Positions 1 to 14,370 of a DNA stretch of 64,000 nt are shown here, one piece after another. The notes beneath the pieces are model-generated. The model ran no database searches, was not told the origin of the DNA, and saw only the letters and a list, made by a program, of their open reading frames with translations. Position numbers and translations under genes: made by a program. The stretch lies in the NCBI GenBank assembly GCA_013399875.1, contig VXAZ01008129.1:598170-662169 (forward strand), given 5' to 3'. Each line of letters starts with the position of its first letter. The first letter of the stretch is position 1. The DNA is from Gymnorhina tibicen. Taxonomy: Eukaryota > Chordata > Aves > Passeriformes > Artamidae.

Positions 1-333
1 AGGATCTGGTTGGCTTTCTGGGCTGCAAGCACGCTTTGTTGGGTCACACTGAGCTTCTCATCAACCAACATCCCTAAGTTCTCCTCAGGGCTGCTCTCAA
101 TCCATTCGCCACTCAGCCTGTATTTGTGCTTAGGATTGCCCCAACCCAGGGGCAGGACTTTGCATTTGGCCTTGGTTTGCCTGGGCCCACCTCCCAAGTC
201 TATCCAGGTCCCTCTGGATGGCATCCCTTCCCCCCAGCCTGTTGACTTCATCACACAGCTTGGTGTCATCAGCAAACTTGCTGAGGGTGTGCTCGATCCC
301 ACTGTCCATGTCGCTGACAAAGATGTTAAACAG
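1..333 (-). mobile_element. CR1 LINE fragment with reverse transcriptase FADD region
   Basis: Read on the minus strand, this translates as a CR1 ORF2 reverse-transcriptase segment: [20 protein letters not shown] at about 320-255, including the catalytic FADD at 265-276. CR1 similarity ends near 333 (5' truncation, the usual state of CR1 copies), and the 3' portion runs off the left edge. The remainder toward position 1 matches the family's [19 protein letters not shown] region with indels, so the copy is dead. CR1 is the dominant LINE of birds and other sauropsids. Confidence 0.9.
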
Positions 334-3300
334 AATGTGGGCAATAATTTTATCTTTTTTTCAAAAGTAATCCAGACCTCCTCTACTTGACAAAAGCTTC
401 TGTGCACCCAAATTAATTTTTCTTTGAAATCTTGGTGGCAGAGTTCTCGAGCTTGCAGTTTTCCCTGTCAAACCAGACACAAAGTTAAGCTGCATCTGAG
501 TAATTTCAACAATTCTCCACAAAGGAGGCTGCTTTTTCTGGATTGCATCTGAACCTCCTGTCATTGAAAAGCTTATTGAGAATTTCCTTCTGATGGCATA
601 ATGTAGCTTTGTAACTTTGTTCAGTTTTCTGAATTTGTATGTGAGTAGTCAGATTCCAACCCTGCAATGGTGCACCAGAAAGAGGACATTTCACACAGGT
701 CCTGTTCTCTGCCTTGTTCAGGGGAATCGTCAAGTTATTATCATCTAATTATTTCATGGAACATTTAATAGAATATGTGTTATAATTATGGATTTGACCA
801 GGACACATTAAGGAAAAATCTTAGTATTTTATCAAGCGAGCAGATCATACTCCAGAACATGAGTGAGGTTATTTTCAGGAGTAATTTGTAGAAGTGAAGA
901 GTTCAGCCTTGATTTATGAAATACGCAAGGCACATTATAAAGCAAATTTGAAGGGCAGTATCCTAAAGTGATGAGGACATCTGGGAGAGGTTCAGCAGTG
1001 AAAGAAACAGTGGCTAAAAATCACAAATGGGCTGATCTTTGGTCAAAGATGTGTATTAATAGGAAGGCTATGAAATTTGCATCTGATTCTGGTTCAGGCT
1101 GAAGTATCTCAGTGGCAAATCCTCAAATCACAGGCACACCTCTGTGGTCATCTTTTGCACTATACTCTGCCATATAGTGAATACCCTCAAAACAGGTTTT
1201 TTGCGGGGGAAATACAGAGGTGTGACTACACCTGTGCTTGCAGTGTTGAAGGTCCAGACTATTTTAACACGGTGAAGAGGCCTGACTCCATTAGAATATC
1301 CTTTGGATCTTAGAAAGAGAAGTAAACTGCAACAGTTTATAAAAGACATGGGTTTTTTTACCAGCATAACTGTATTATTTGGCAAAACATACATGTTGCA
1401 AAGAGTACATGTAAGTAAATTAGCCAATTGACTCAGGATTTTAATGACATTTTAATGCCAAAACAATCTGAAGCTTCCCTTCTTCAAAAAGAATTGTAGG
1501 TTAGGGGCTACAGAGATGACAGAATACTTTCAAAGAAGGTATTTTGTGCTTTTGCATTATCCACTGATTAAACAATATGAAATGTGTCCATTTTCCTCTG
1601 ATTACTTAAAACCCCTTATAGAAATATGGAGTGTGTGCATGTGTCTGGGACTGATTGTGAAACAGACATTTCTCAATGTTTCATCTCCCTGAGCTTCCGC
1701 TGTGAAGAGGTGAGTGAACAGAACACATTCAAAATGCATTTAGCAAATATGAACAAATGCACTTGAAGACACAGTCAGCTGTGCATGACGTTGCCTCTCT
1801 GATGGTGCTCTGGCTAGAGAAGAGGGTTGTTGTCTGCAGTGGAAAAGACAATGATGAGAAATGTGAGTTTGCACACTAGGGGAAAAAAAAACCCCAAACC
1901 AAGCAGATGAGGTAATGTTTTGCAAGAGTTTGAAAAGCAAATGGACATGGGAAAATAACAAGCTTTAGTAGCATAATATATCTGATGTTGTTGTCTTTCT
2001 CTGTGTTTGCTCTCACCCACACAACAGACCATTTCTTAATTTTTCCATATGTGTTTCCTTTGTATTTTTCATTAATTGTTCTATTTTTCATTATTAATTG
2101 TATACTTCTAGATTTTTTCCTGTCCTGAAAACTTTTGCTTGATTGCTCTCTGTATCCCTCCTCCCTTTTGCTTAGCTTATTTAATCACTATCTTTCCCCG
2201 TCCAAACCTATTCCCCATTTTATTTTCTGAAGCAACAACATTTCTCAAGCTGCCATTTCTCATCGAACTTTAGCAGCGTCCTTGAAACTGCTATATCCCC
2301 ATGGCTCTGTTGTTCTCTGGCAGTAATAACAGCCTTTTTTTTTTTTTTTTCCCCTTCCTGGGAACACCGAGATGACTGATTTCAGCAGTGAAAATCTCAA
2401 AGCAAGTTTCTAAGTCAGCATATGTAGAAGTGGGACTCCTGTCAATGCTACAAGTAGCTGTCTTTTTGAATGGACTTTCATATGGTGCATGCAAGCGTGG
2501 GTGGAGGAGGAGGCGTTATTGGTTTGGGCAGATCATGTGTCTCATGAGCAAGTCCATACCAGCAGCCTAAGAGTGCCAGTGGAAGTCTCTGCTCACCTGG
2601 TGCTGAACCACTCACTCATCTAGGCCAGAACTCCAGCCTAGTTAGGCTGCTGATTTGGTCAGCCCTTCTGTGATTGCCAGGGAAAGGGAGGAAGGATCTC
2701 AGAGAGGTTTGATGTGTTGTTTTCCGGTGAAAGTAAATTCATATGGAACTTGTCTTCTTTTATATTTGTCCATACATTTCTGCTTTAAGAGAGTTTTCAA
2801 TCTGCAGTGCCATTTTTTGCCAAAAACTATATAATCTCTTTCTTTGCTTCTTTCCTTTGTTTGCTTTTATTTCTTTTACCCTATTTAAAAAAAAAGTATT
2901 GGAGGAAGGGAGAAAGGGGTTGAGAAGAGAGGAGTTTAATAGCTTTTGAGTGAAAGTAAATATAAAATATTCACTCATTTAAAAGAATCCCAAAGATCAT
3001 CCTTTGTCTCACTGTAAAGTTAGGACTTCGTATGAGTTCCCTTGTGATTTAGTCACCTGTCATAAAGGAACCAGATTTGCTTAGAGCTTTTGTTTGGGGG
3101 AGGTGGTTTTTTTTTTTTTGATTTTGAAAAAAACAACCCTCAAGGCTTCTAATTATGGCGAGAAGGAAAAGTATTGGGTACCATTTCTTGTTGATGTCAT
3201 AGGTGGAATGACACGTCTCAGACCTGGGATAGGTCAGCTAATTTTAGACTATTGAGTCACCATTCAGTCATTTGGTCACAGCACTGGTCTACCCTGGAAT

Positions 3301-6300
3301 AAACACATGGTGTGGTCTTTGCAAAGCAAGATGCCGTAATTGCCTCTGAGAAAGGTGCTTTCTTCTTTGTGGCAAAGAATGTGTTACGCCTGTCAAATTT
3401 CAGCACAGGGACTATAATTGGTTGAGGTATTTCTTGGGTCTCAGCTGTGAAAGGGTTCATGAGAAGCCACCGCTTGTAAGAGGAAAAGATGCATGAACAT
3501 AACCCCATGTGCCACTATAAAATTACCATCTTTCTGCTTCTTAAGACTGAAATAAGCCTATTTTGTAGGCTTTCATGATAGGAATTTCTTCGGAGACCAG
3601 GATGTTTAACCACACATACAATTACTAGCTGCATACCTTTACAAATAGCTCATCTGACTCCTCAGGAGCTTCCTGGTTTACAGTGGCTCTTGTATCACAC
3701 GCTTCCCATGGCTCAGCCCAGCTATCAGAGACAGTGGCTATTCAATTTGTAAAATGTTTCATTTGTGACTGTTGTGTTCAGTGCTTCTAAAATAACATTA
3801 TTTTTGTTATTTGCATAAGTTACAGGCTTTCATGTAATAAACCAACAATGTCAGCACTGTGGATTTGTGTAGCCCTTTCCTAACAGAAGACTTGTGATGT
3901 CAAAAAGGGCATGATCATTTTATCATACGCTGGGTTTTATCTTCATAGCCTGTCCTTGTCAGAGGATAAATGATCCTGGAATGATCATCTTGTGCTTGAA
4001 AGGTCACAACTCCCACAAATTTATGAGGTCATGATCCTTAGTGTTGTCTCATTCATCAATCTCAATGAAATTATGGAAAGAAGTTTTCTGGCCAAAGTGG
4101 GTTGCACCATTGCCTCATCTGGGTGCATGTCTTGACTGGAATCAAATTCCTGAATATCTCTAGAGCTACTGGACCAAGCTGCATGGTCCCTTTGGAATTC
4201 CATGTTTCTAGAGTCAGGGTGGTAATTGCTGGAGTTAACTCTTCTAAAGGTACCTGGACAGGGATGGTCTTTAATTAAAGTAGAAATTGTTCCCCTGAAG
4301 GCAAGAAGAGAAAGGAAGTTTATCTGCCAGTACACACTTCCAAAAGCAAAAGCCCTTAGTCAGAAGTTACTTTTTTGGCTCTTTGTATGAGCACGTGCTT
4401 AAGGCATCTGTGTGGAGTGATTTGCCAGTAGGCTTTCAGCCACAGTACGTTCTGGTAGGAAGGGCTCTGGGAGATACAAAATTTTGGTATTTTCAAAACA
4501 ATTAAATCAGAATAGGAAGAGGTTTTTTATTAGTTCTGTGATGTATTTACTGGGATTGGAGAGCTGAGGAGAGGCTGGCAAACACTAGGCAGACATCTCT
4601 AAGATATGATAAAAAATGTTTTTGCAATCAATACAAGTTGTTTTAAAAATTTCATCCTTCAGTTCCCTCCTTGTTTCTAGCTACTAAATCCCATGAAAAA
4701 GACATATCGTTATCCTCTGCTCCACCAGTTCAGATGTTCAGAGCCCTTGATAAATTAACAGACTGGTTATTGAGAAAAATAAAATTACATTTCTGGATTG
4801 GATTTATGATTCTTATGCAAATGTAACTGCCACATTCTGTGCAGAAAACACATTTACACATTTAAAAGACTGAAAATAGCAATAATCCTGTTCAGGAGAT
4901 ACTCCAGTTAATACTTTCCTATATAGATTTGAGTATTCATTAATAACTTCTGGATTGTTATTAGAATTGTTTTATTATAACATGTAATTTGCTTGAACTG
5001 ACTACGTCTTTCTCAAAATGGTTTTAATTACAGAAATAAATGACAAAGCTTAGTGGAGATGCTTATACAACAGTGCAGTCATTTTCTGTGTGCCAACTGG
5101 AAACTCATTTTTAACAGATGGAATTTACCAGTCTGCAAAGAAGGAACACGAGGCCTTAAAACTTTACTTTATCTGTCTGAAAAAATATGAATATGGTGTC
5201 ACACACGCTATTTCTTCTTGGCTTATGCACTATTAATCAATTATCTGTTACAGCTGCAGAAAAAACCCAAAGAGTTGTTCATTTTACTGAGGATATATTT
5301 TGCTATTAGGATCAATTTTATATGTCAACAAGATGTACCATTGTGGGTTAGAATAACGGTATGACTCCAAATATTTCCTTTTATCTGTGGGGACTGAGGC
5401 ATTTATCATTCTTCCTTCTGGTGGTATGGACACTGCTGTTGCTGATTATTTTGGCATCTTCTTCCTGTCTTTTTTTGCTAGAGTTCTGCCTGACTCTGTT
5501 CTTGTAGCTCTTGTTTTCTTTATAAATCAGTATGTATGACCTTCTCCCAGATTCTGATTCGGGATAAAGGCTGTAGGTAGCTACAAGATGAAGCCAGGAC
5601 TTCAGATGCAACCTACCAGGAATAGAAAACCAGCATTTTCCTTCTAGTTGATAAGCTGGTTGATTGCAAGTCTTGTCTCTTTTTCTGAGACTCACTAATG
5701 AACAGCAGTAGAAATGTAGCCCAAGAGTAGCTCAGAAAGCAGAGGTGCCCTGATTAGGTATGACAGAAAGCAAGAATTGCCAATATGGAGAAAATTAGGG
5801 TGTGGAGCTGGATGACCCTGTGGACTGGTGTAGGAGTAGAGAGACGAATTCATGAGGATCAAGTGCTAACTCACATCCTTCAGAATAACAAAGTATTGAG
5901 CTACACGCTAATTGTTCACTAGTTAGAAATGAAAGAGAAGTAAAAGCATGTGGAGTTCTAAATAACAACAGGATGAGTAAGTTGCGGTGGTGTGACCATG
6001 GAGAAGGCAATTGTACTGCTGGCCCCTCTCAAGGAAGGGAGAACTGCCAAAGATACTGTCATACAAGATTAAAAAAAGGCTATTTCTGCACCAGCTAGCC
6101 ACCCCAGCTTTATGTGGCACTTGCAGCACACCAGTACTCTGCATCCACTGGAAATGTATGTCTTTATCCCATTGTATTTCAAAAACATACAACGTTAAGA
6201 TAGTTACTGTAGAGTGTAAGAATCGCTGAGTTTACTTCCTGCTTGTCTGATACTAACTTGATCCCATTTCCATCCTCTACAAGAACATGGCTTGTTTTAA

Positions 6301-6310
6301 CTCAGCAAAA
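334..6310 (+). other. NRXN1: NRXN1 alpha/beta intron, left part: unique sequence
   Basis: AT-rich intronic sequence between two CR1 fragments. Open frames here are short, lack any recognisable domain and overlap on both strands. There is a T16 run at 2335-2350 and a T-rich patch near 3108-3119. I see no promoter, exon or structural RNA that I could support. Confidence 0.6.
2335..2350. repeat. T16 homopolymer
   Basis: Simple T run followed by cccc in intronic sequence; no element attached to it is recognisable. Confidence 0.8.
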
Positions 6311-6828
6311 CCTGCAGTGCTGCATCCAGCTCTGAGGCCCCCTGCACAGGAAGGACATGGAGAGAGTCCAGAGGAGGGACACTAAACTGATCAGAGGGAT
6401 GAAGCAACTCTCCTGTGAGGAAAGGCTGAGAGAGCTGGGATGGTTTGGCCTGGAAAGGAGAAGGATTTGGGGTGACCTAATTGCAACTTTCTAGTACCTG
6501 AAGGGAGACTACAAGAAAGATGGAGAGGAACTATTTACAAGAGCATGTCGTGAACAGGACAAGGGGGAATGACTTCAGACTGAAAGAGGGTAGGTTTAGA
6601 TTAGACATTAAGAAAAAATTCTTCACTGTGAGGGTGGTGAGGCACTGGAACTGAGGTTTCCCAGAGAAGCTGTGGATATCCCATCTCTGGAAGCGTTCAA
6701 GGCCAGGTTGTATGGAGTTCTGAGCAACCTGGTCTAGTGAAAGGTGTCTCTGCCATTGGCAGGGGGTTGGAACAACAACATAATCTTTAAGGTCCCTTCC
6801 AACCCAAACCATTTTATGATTCTATGAA
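6311..6828 (+). mobile_element. CR1 LINE 3' end, 5'-truncated, inactive
   Basis: About 520 bases match the end of CR1 ORF2 plus its 3' UTR. The translated path includes IRGMKQLSCEERLRELG and WGDLIATF, and the copy ends with the CR1 tail attttatgattctatga. An in-frame TAG follows WGDLIATF, and later parts need frame changes, so no protein can be made. The element lies in the sense direction of NRXN1. Confidence 0.92.
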
Positions 6829-9800
6829 AACAATTTCTAGAAATAAAAATAAATTAATGAGTGAGGGGAGAGGACTATTTATGCCGAAGTATTGAAGTGT
6901 CCTGAGAGGAAACAGGCCCACAGGTAAAATTAAGTTGGGAAGAAGAGGGTACTGAGAGAGTTGTGTTCCAGCAGGAACAGTCAAAAAGCTTGGTGTCAGA
7001 CAGTGAAAAGTGAACTGGTGTGGTCGGTTGGTAAAAAGGTCCTGTGCTGGTTATGCTAAGGATGTTGTTGAGCCAAGAGAACTTCTTCAGCTCTGCCTTC
7101 CTAGGAAGAGGAGGCTTGGGGAGGGGAGGGGTCTGCTCCAGATGCTCCTGCTCACAGAAAATGATCCTACTGAGAGGCAGACCCAAACAAGAATGACCTG
7201 GCATGGCATATGGCAAAAATATCTAAAGAAGATTTTAAAAATAAATAAATGTTAGGCCAGTAACCTGTACTCAAGAGACTTTTTTTCCTAGTGGAATTTT
7301 GACTTTGAAGGGCTGTTAAGCCTTTTCCTTGGACCTGTTAGACCCCAGGCTCCTCAGAGCTGACACTGTGCTTATACTTTGCACTAGTTAAACATTTAGA
7401 AATAATTTCATAAATGAAATTAATTGGATCATCAGTCATGGACTCTATGGTAAAATAAGATGAATGTGAAAATTTTATCAATTAGAAATGTACTGACTTT
7501 TGACTTTTTATTAAATATACATAAGCATTTGCACCTGTATCCTGTTTTAGGATTTTTTTCTAAGCCTGCTTCCATCCTTCCTTTTCTTATTTATTTGATG
7601 ATTTATGCATTTGCTACCAAGATATTTTGTTAAATATTGAAAAGTTTCTGATTTAAACTTTACTGTGATTTGAGCTGTAAATACTTCTTATGGACCTAAA
7701 AGCTTAAATTTAACATTAGGCTGATTTTGTTTATTTTTATTGTTTTAATATTGTAGGAAGACCAAGCAAGGATAGACTTAGTTCATTAACAATGAATGAG
7801 GAAGTAGCACAGCTATGCTGTCAAGGAAATGAAAGTGCATATAAAATATGTTCAGGACTATTTAATTAAGGGTTTTACTCTGCATTGTCCTACTTTTTAT
7901 TCTGTAGTCTTCTTTAAAGCACAGAAAACATTTTTGATGGACAAAGAATAATTATCCTGGTTGCTTTCAATTAAATAAGTATACACTTCTAAAATGCCAA
8001 ATAAAATGCAATTATATTGTTTGAAAAAAAGTAGAGGGGGAGTGGTCTGAGTAGCTGTTTCTGTAATCTGTGAATATATGAATAGTGTGACAGACAGGGA
8101 TGTTCCTGGTTCTTTATTGTTAAGAGTTAAGGTGACAAATCCACTTCTACAGTGGCATAAAGAAGGGCACTTTTATGGCAGCTGGGGACCACCTGGCTTT
8201 GCTGCCCGAGGATGCTGCTGGTCAATCAGAGCTGTGCTGGGACTTCTCCACAAAGCTTCCATGGGGAAACCTAAACCTGGTGGGGAGCCCCGAGGGAGGA
8301 TAATGCACTCCTTGCCTTCCTTTCTTTGAACAAAAAAATCCCCTCCTGTGGCCATGGAGCTCTCCCTGGCTCAGGCAGAGGTGCCACCTCCAGCAGCCAG
8401 AGCTGACTGACCTCCAGGGCTTAGCTGGGCAAAGCAGCTGCAAATTTTGCTGCAAAGAAAAGAAGGAAAACCAGATTTGTATTATGCTTGTTTTGATCCC
8501 GCTACTTAAAACTAATCTCGGGTAGCTTTTTTATTTTCTTGAAAGCTGCTTTGTACTGACTAGCCCTTGGTATTTGTCAGATTCTTTGTTTTTCTCTGCG
8601 TATTCCCTGCTGGCCTGCTCAGAGGCTCGTTAAATTATGAGGATTATTCAGAGCTGAACTGGATAATAAAATGGTCTATTGATTAGTAGACTTCTAATTA
8701 GTTGTCTCTTAGCGTGAAAGAGAAATAAGATTTGATAGTAAACAAAGCAGAAAACAAATAGGGTGCTTCCAACATGTAGGGCGTACATGCGTGTGTGTGG
8801 CCTTGTACGTGAGTATTGTAATTTCCAGGTTATCAACATGAGTTTATTTCACTGCTTACAGAACTGTGACCTGCACAAGCCAACTCTCTGACAGATAATC
8901 AGACAAAAAATACTGTACTCAATTTTTTTTTTTCTTCCAGTATGCATTGGAAGAATGATATCATGATGAGCAATATGCTTTTGATTTTTCATGTCTTGTC
9001 ATAGTAAAATAAAAGTTACAGCTAATTTTTGTTTTAACTAGGTTTGTAGTGATAGAAATGAATATAAATAGTGTGTTAGAGTTTTAGCTTGAATGGTGAG
9101 CACCACTAATTAGAGAAACCTTTCTAATTACATCACATGCGTCCATACTGGTTCAATGTACAAAAATTACCTGTGGTCTTCTGTAAAAATGATATGGATT
9201 GGTGTATTCCACCTTCAAAACAGTTTCTCTAACAGCACATGTTTTTAAGGTGTGTGTGCAGACCTACAAGCCTTGTGTAGGAGTAGAGCAGTGCTGACAT
9301 CCTCTGCCCCTTCCTTCAGTCACACTGGCAAAGTGAGGGTGACACTGATTGCAAAAGGGTTCTCACTGAGCTTCCCAAGGAGGTATGAAAGCAGAGGACA
9401 GACCATGGAATGTTTTGAAAAGTAAGACTGAAATCCTGGCAGAATTGCAGTTGATTTCTGAAGGAACAGGCTTTTGCACCAGCCTTTTAATGCCTTTTCC
9501 ATGATCCACAAAACTCTTGTTGTGAATTTCTATGGGCTCTGCATGCTTGCCTTGTTTGTGGGGGGAGTATTTTTTTTCTAATCTCCTTCTTTAATGCTAT
9601 TCACTTTAGACAAAAAACAAATAATTACCCACCCCCTCAGCAAAATGGCTGAGCCAAAAGAGTAATTTAATTAAAGTGTGAAAATCATATAATTCTCATG
9701 AAGTGTTCAAATTCCAATTTTGTTAAGGTTATTTTTGTTTTGTTTTGTTAGACCTGTCCAGGTATCAAGGGCTCAGGTTCGTGTTGTTATGCTCTTTTAG

Positions 9801-10970
9801 AGAATATGAGTTTCTCATTTGTAAATTAAGTAGTTCCCATTGCTTTTAGTTCTGTCTGTGGGTTGATTTGACTGTGGTGTAGTTTGCTGGGCTTTTCTAG
9901 TTTTCCTCCCTGGTAAAAACCCTTCCCTTTTAAACCTGGGTGCTGGGAGAGAGGCAGGTGAGTAGCCCTGTGCTTTTTAAAGGCAAGCAGTCTTTTCAGC
10001 CCATTAGCCTCTCATTTCCCATCACCTAGAGGTTGATCTCATAGCAAGACATTCTCTTCAAAATGTGAATTTCTTCATTAGTTTCACTTTCTTCCTCTAG
10101 GCCTGTAATTAGAGCCTTCCTGATAACCAGCACACAACTGCACCCATTAATTAGCTCTTCATTTGAAAATTTCTCTCTTGGTGTTTCCATCCTTGTCAGC
10201 TTACACCAGGTTCAGCTGCCTCCAGCTGTTCTTTGAATCCGTTATCCGCATTCAGGCATCCTTCCCGTGAAAACCCCAGCCACAGGATCAAGGAAGCCCT
10301 GAGCACCACCGTGACCAGGGGATAGCCACCCTCTTCTCACAACAAGGACGAACTGACCTGGGCGAACAGCCGGCATCACGCTGTGCGCGCTTTTGTGCAG
10401 TTATTCCACAGCTGCTTCAGTTTTCCGTGGAGCACACATAAGAGGCACGGCCCAGGCTCTGCTGTTTACCTGATGGAACAGTCAAAACATCTTCTGAATA
10501 AAGCAGACACCCAGTCTCTGTGGGCCTCTCCACGTTGGGGGATAACGGAAGCATTTCCCAACAGACAAAGAACTTATTTATTAGGATATGAAACCTTTAA
10601 TTTAGAAGGAAGGCTTAATGTTCTCTTTTTTTTCCCTTTACACTCCCACTCTGCAAAATGTAGCAAGGCCAAAATTTAACGCATTTGCACATCTGTTTTT
10701 AAGCTATGTGGGTGTCTCTCAAAAGGTATGATTTTGAAGTAGAACAAACAATATATTTGTAGCAATCTTCTTTGAACCAACAAGGTTTTAGAAAACCAAA
10801 GATCCAGATCAATCAAACCCAGTATTACATTCTCCACTCTGCTGGGTTTAGATTTAAACTGTTTTATAGATGTTGAAATTGCAAGAAGGATTCCCCAGCT
10901 GCTAAAAATGGCTCTGATGGAGCAGGACAAAGTTACACCTGGAGAAAATACACTGGAAATGGAGAGTTCA

Positions 10971-10988
10971 TCTTTCTTTCTTTCTTTC
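10971..10988. repeat. TTTC microsatellite
   Basis: About four and a half copies of a TTTC unit. Confidence 0.75.
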
Positions 10989-13900
10989 TGCTCCCCTAAC
11001 TGCAGGTACAACAAGTTTGTCTTATAGTCTTATCGTATGGATTTTATCATCTTGTATACATTTTGGTATAGGCAGTTGCCTCTCTTATCCACACAGGAGG
11101 CTGACACAAAGGGGTAAAACCTTTCCCGACCCTGCCAAAGGTGATGAGAGAATCTAAAAATTTGTGAAATACACAACCATATCGAAACATCAAATGTTGA
11201 CAGAAGTATGAAATGGCATAAACAGCTTTATTGTTTACAGCATATCCTCAACTGCAGTTGCTCCCGGTTTATTTATTTGTGCACACACAGATGTGCTTTA
11301 TGTACCCAGGAGGAAAGAACACAAAGACTTTCATTTTTATTTCTTTCCTTTGTTCTTATTTGGGGGAAGAAAACGTGATCTCTGACATGCTCTCTCACAA
11401 CAAAGAGCAAAAGGCAGATGTGGGCTTCTCTCTTCAGATAGCACCTCCTCCCCAGCTTCTGTTTTCACGTTTACAATTTCATGTGCTTCTCCTGGAAAGT
11501 GCACATTATTGGTGTGCTGCTGCAGGTATTGGAGTTCATTCTCCACTCTTCTCTGGATCCTGTTGCTGTTTGCAGGAGGAGAAAAACCTTTAGGTAATTT
11601 AGAAGTTTTCTCTTATCCGTGCCAAGCTTGACCCTGTTCCTCGCTCATCTGAATGCTGGGGTCTTATTGACACCGCTGAGCCTCTGGACTTATTTCAGGT
11701 TCCCTAATAAACCCCTGTGCCTGAACTGATACTCACTAAAATGAGAGTAACATCTGTAATATCACTGGCTGTTGCTTTAAAATAACAAATCAGAGAGACC
11801 CAATCTGTTGTTGCTCTGTGTTCCCTTTGCCCCCCTAGAAAAAAGGAGTAGGGGCATCCCATGTGAATCACCTGCGGGGAGTTAGGGCTAGTTTATTTAG
11901 GACTTTGTGACCTGTACAGAGGGGCATTTGCTGCAGAAATCAAGGCAGATGATGTCTTTAAAAGTCTTTTAGACAGTGGACAGTCATGTGCAAGTTAAGG
12001 CAGCCTCAATACTTCCTAGAATGGAACAGGAGGGTAAAACCCCTTTTCCTAGCCAGCACAGCAAGGGTGAATACATTTTGCATGTGACACCTAGCATCCT
12101 TTGTGTAGCTACAAGGGCAAAATGGAACCTTGTGAATAATTAGACACTGTAATTCTGGATTATTTTTAATTAGAAAATCATGGGCATCATACCTCCAAGT
12201 TTTCAGAATGCTGCTGTGGGTTTGTCTTATCTGTGATTTTTTTTTTTTTTCCCACAGAAGGGTATCATACATTGTTTCTTCATGTCTGCTTTTGCAGCAG
12301 TCTAGGAACAAAATTTCTTCCTCTTTCTTCTACAGGCATTCAGCTTTAGACATGCTTCAACAAATGTTTAATTTTGCCATTTCAAGAATAGAAGTTTGCC
12401 GTTCTTCACTCTTAAACGTCCTTGGAAAAGATTTTGATACAAATAGATTATTTCTTTCCCCTTCCTACGTCTGTATCTGTGTAACTTCCCATGTAATTTG
12501 CCCCCTCCACCCTAGAAAAGGCAATGAGTACTTATCACTAAACCAGATAGGTATGAGCAATCAAGTAGTGTTAATATTTGCATGGGTAAAAAACATAATT
12601 TATGAAGACAATTGAGACAAAATAAAGGTGCTCTATGTAATTAGGATAATAGCTGCACGTCGTCATTTTGCCTGTGTATTATGATGACACTGTTGATTAA
12701 CCAGGTGTAAAAGGATTTGGAAAGGCCAGAAAAAAATGTTAGGGAATCATAACTAGGAGGTAAGAGGAAGCAGAAAATGAAAATATATGTGTGCCCAGAA
12801 AAAAACAGTACATTTAATCTGTTTCTTGACAGTACAGAATTGGGGACTAAAGGCTGATGGCAGTTGTTAGTTCCAAACAGGTAGGATTGATCTAAATTAT
12901 GGTTTCTTGAGAGAGTAATTTTTTTGTGGTGACAGTTTTTCTGCTTCCATCTGCTTAAAGAAGGAGGAGAGTCTTGACCTTTTAAGCAGTGGAAGGCAGT
13001 TCTCTTGAAGATTTTCATCACTGTCGAGCTTGTTTTCCTGTGATCCATGGGAATGGAGGCATCTGCAAGCCAGCCTGATGGGTGCAGTCTGGCTGACAGC
13101 ATGATGGGAGAGTTCAGAGCTCCGGGAAGGAGATTACAGACTTCCTGCCAGAAGGGGGTAATTTTGTCACAGGTCCCAGTACACTAAGTGTTACAGAGAT
13201 GACACAAAATGTTGACACTGACACTCATTTCCCAGAGTTTGGTAGTTTAGCAGAGTGGAGTACTGCAGGAGTCTCCAGGGGCAAAGTGAAGATGTCACGT
13301 TGGCGAAATCCCAAATCCTGTCCCAGTTCTCCCATAAAAACAATTAATGCTTCCTCCTTAACACCAGCTCTCTCTGGATAGGAATGACTTTGTGCACAAG
13401 TAACTACGAAATTAAAGCTCACTATGACAGCAAACCCACATACACCTCAAAGTTGTTAAATATGTTTCCCAAGGACAATATTGAAGGGTTTGCAGGTGAC
13501 TGGGCATCAGTGGAGGCCCACCCTGGCCATAAGAGCAATTTGACTCTCAAGTTGAAATGAGAATTTAATCCCTAAGGACGTACAGACATTTATATTTAAA
13601 ACTCACATAACTTTCACATTCATTAAGCATGTCTGAAGTGGTGGAGAGTATATAAAATACTTCATTCTCATCTCAAGCAGCTTAATTTGTGCTTGCCCTT
13701 AGGCTGAAGTGTAAGAACTGAAGGCTTCCACCTGTGCCTGAATTACAGATGCAATTTTTTTTTTATAAAATGGTATTTAAAAAAGAAACAATATAAAATA
13801 ATTGGGGGCTTTTTTGCTCTTGAGTAGATATTTTTCCTAGATAAATTACAATCATTTTATAAAACTGCCTGTTCAGTGCACTAGCAAGGATTTTAATGAT

Positions 13901-14333
13901 GATATGTCTGTACAGTTTCTGTCTAGTTAATGAAATATGTGCCATATTTAGATCTAAATCAAATCACAAATTTGGCTTCTCCTGTTCTCAGTTGTGTATG
14001 GTGGGTTTTACATAATTTTTTTTTGTCTGTGTTTTTCAGGCATAATGCTGTTTCTGCATTTTAGTAACTATAGAGATTTGTCTCTGTGATATTTACTACA
14101 GTGTCCCTTAATGTGAAATATATGCTATACAACTCATTTCCTATCCTTCACTGCACTGACAAGCAAGTTTTCAAGCAATATTTTATATATATTTGGCAAA
14201 ATACATACATTCAGCAAAACTCTCGTGAACAGCTCGAGAGTGTGTACTCAAGCAAATTCAGGTTCGTTGCTTTTTTGCATTTTGTGGGTTTTTTTGTATA
14301 TTTGGACTTGATTCAACAAAGCACTCCGGAGTT

Positions 14334-14370
14334 ACTTAAATGCAAAGTTACAAGTACTTAAATGTAAAGT
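14334..14370. repeat. 22-bp-period near-duplicate
   Basis: acttaaatgcaaagt (14334-14348) recurs as acttaaatgtaaagt (14356-14370) with one difference. Confidence 0.6.

Noticed and set aside
10..390. 126-codon plus-strand frame at the left edge
   Set aside because: It is the reverse-strand shadow of the CR1 reverse-transcriptase segment.
12641..13102. 153-codon minus-strand frame
   Set aside because: No recognisable family, AT-rich composition and no splice or promoter context; within chance expectation for 64 kb on six frames.
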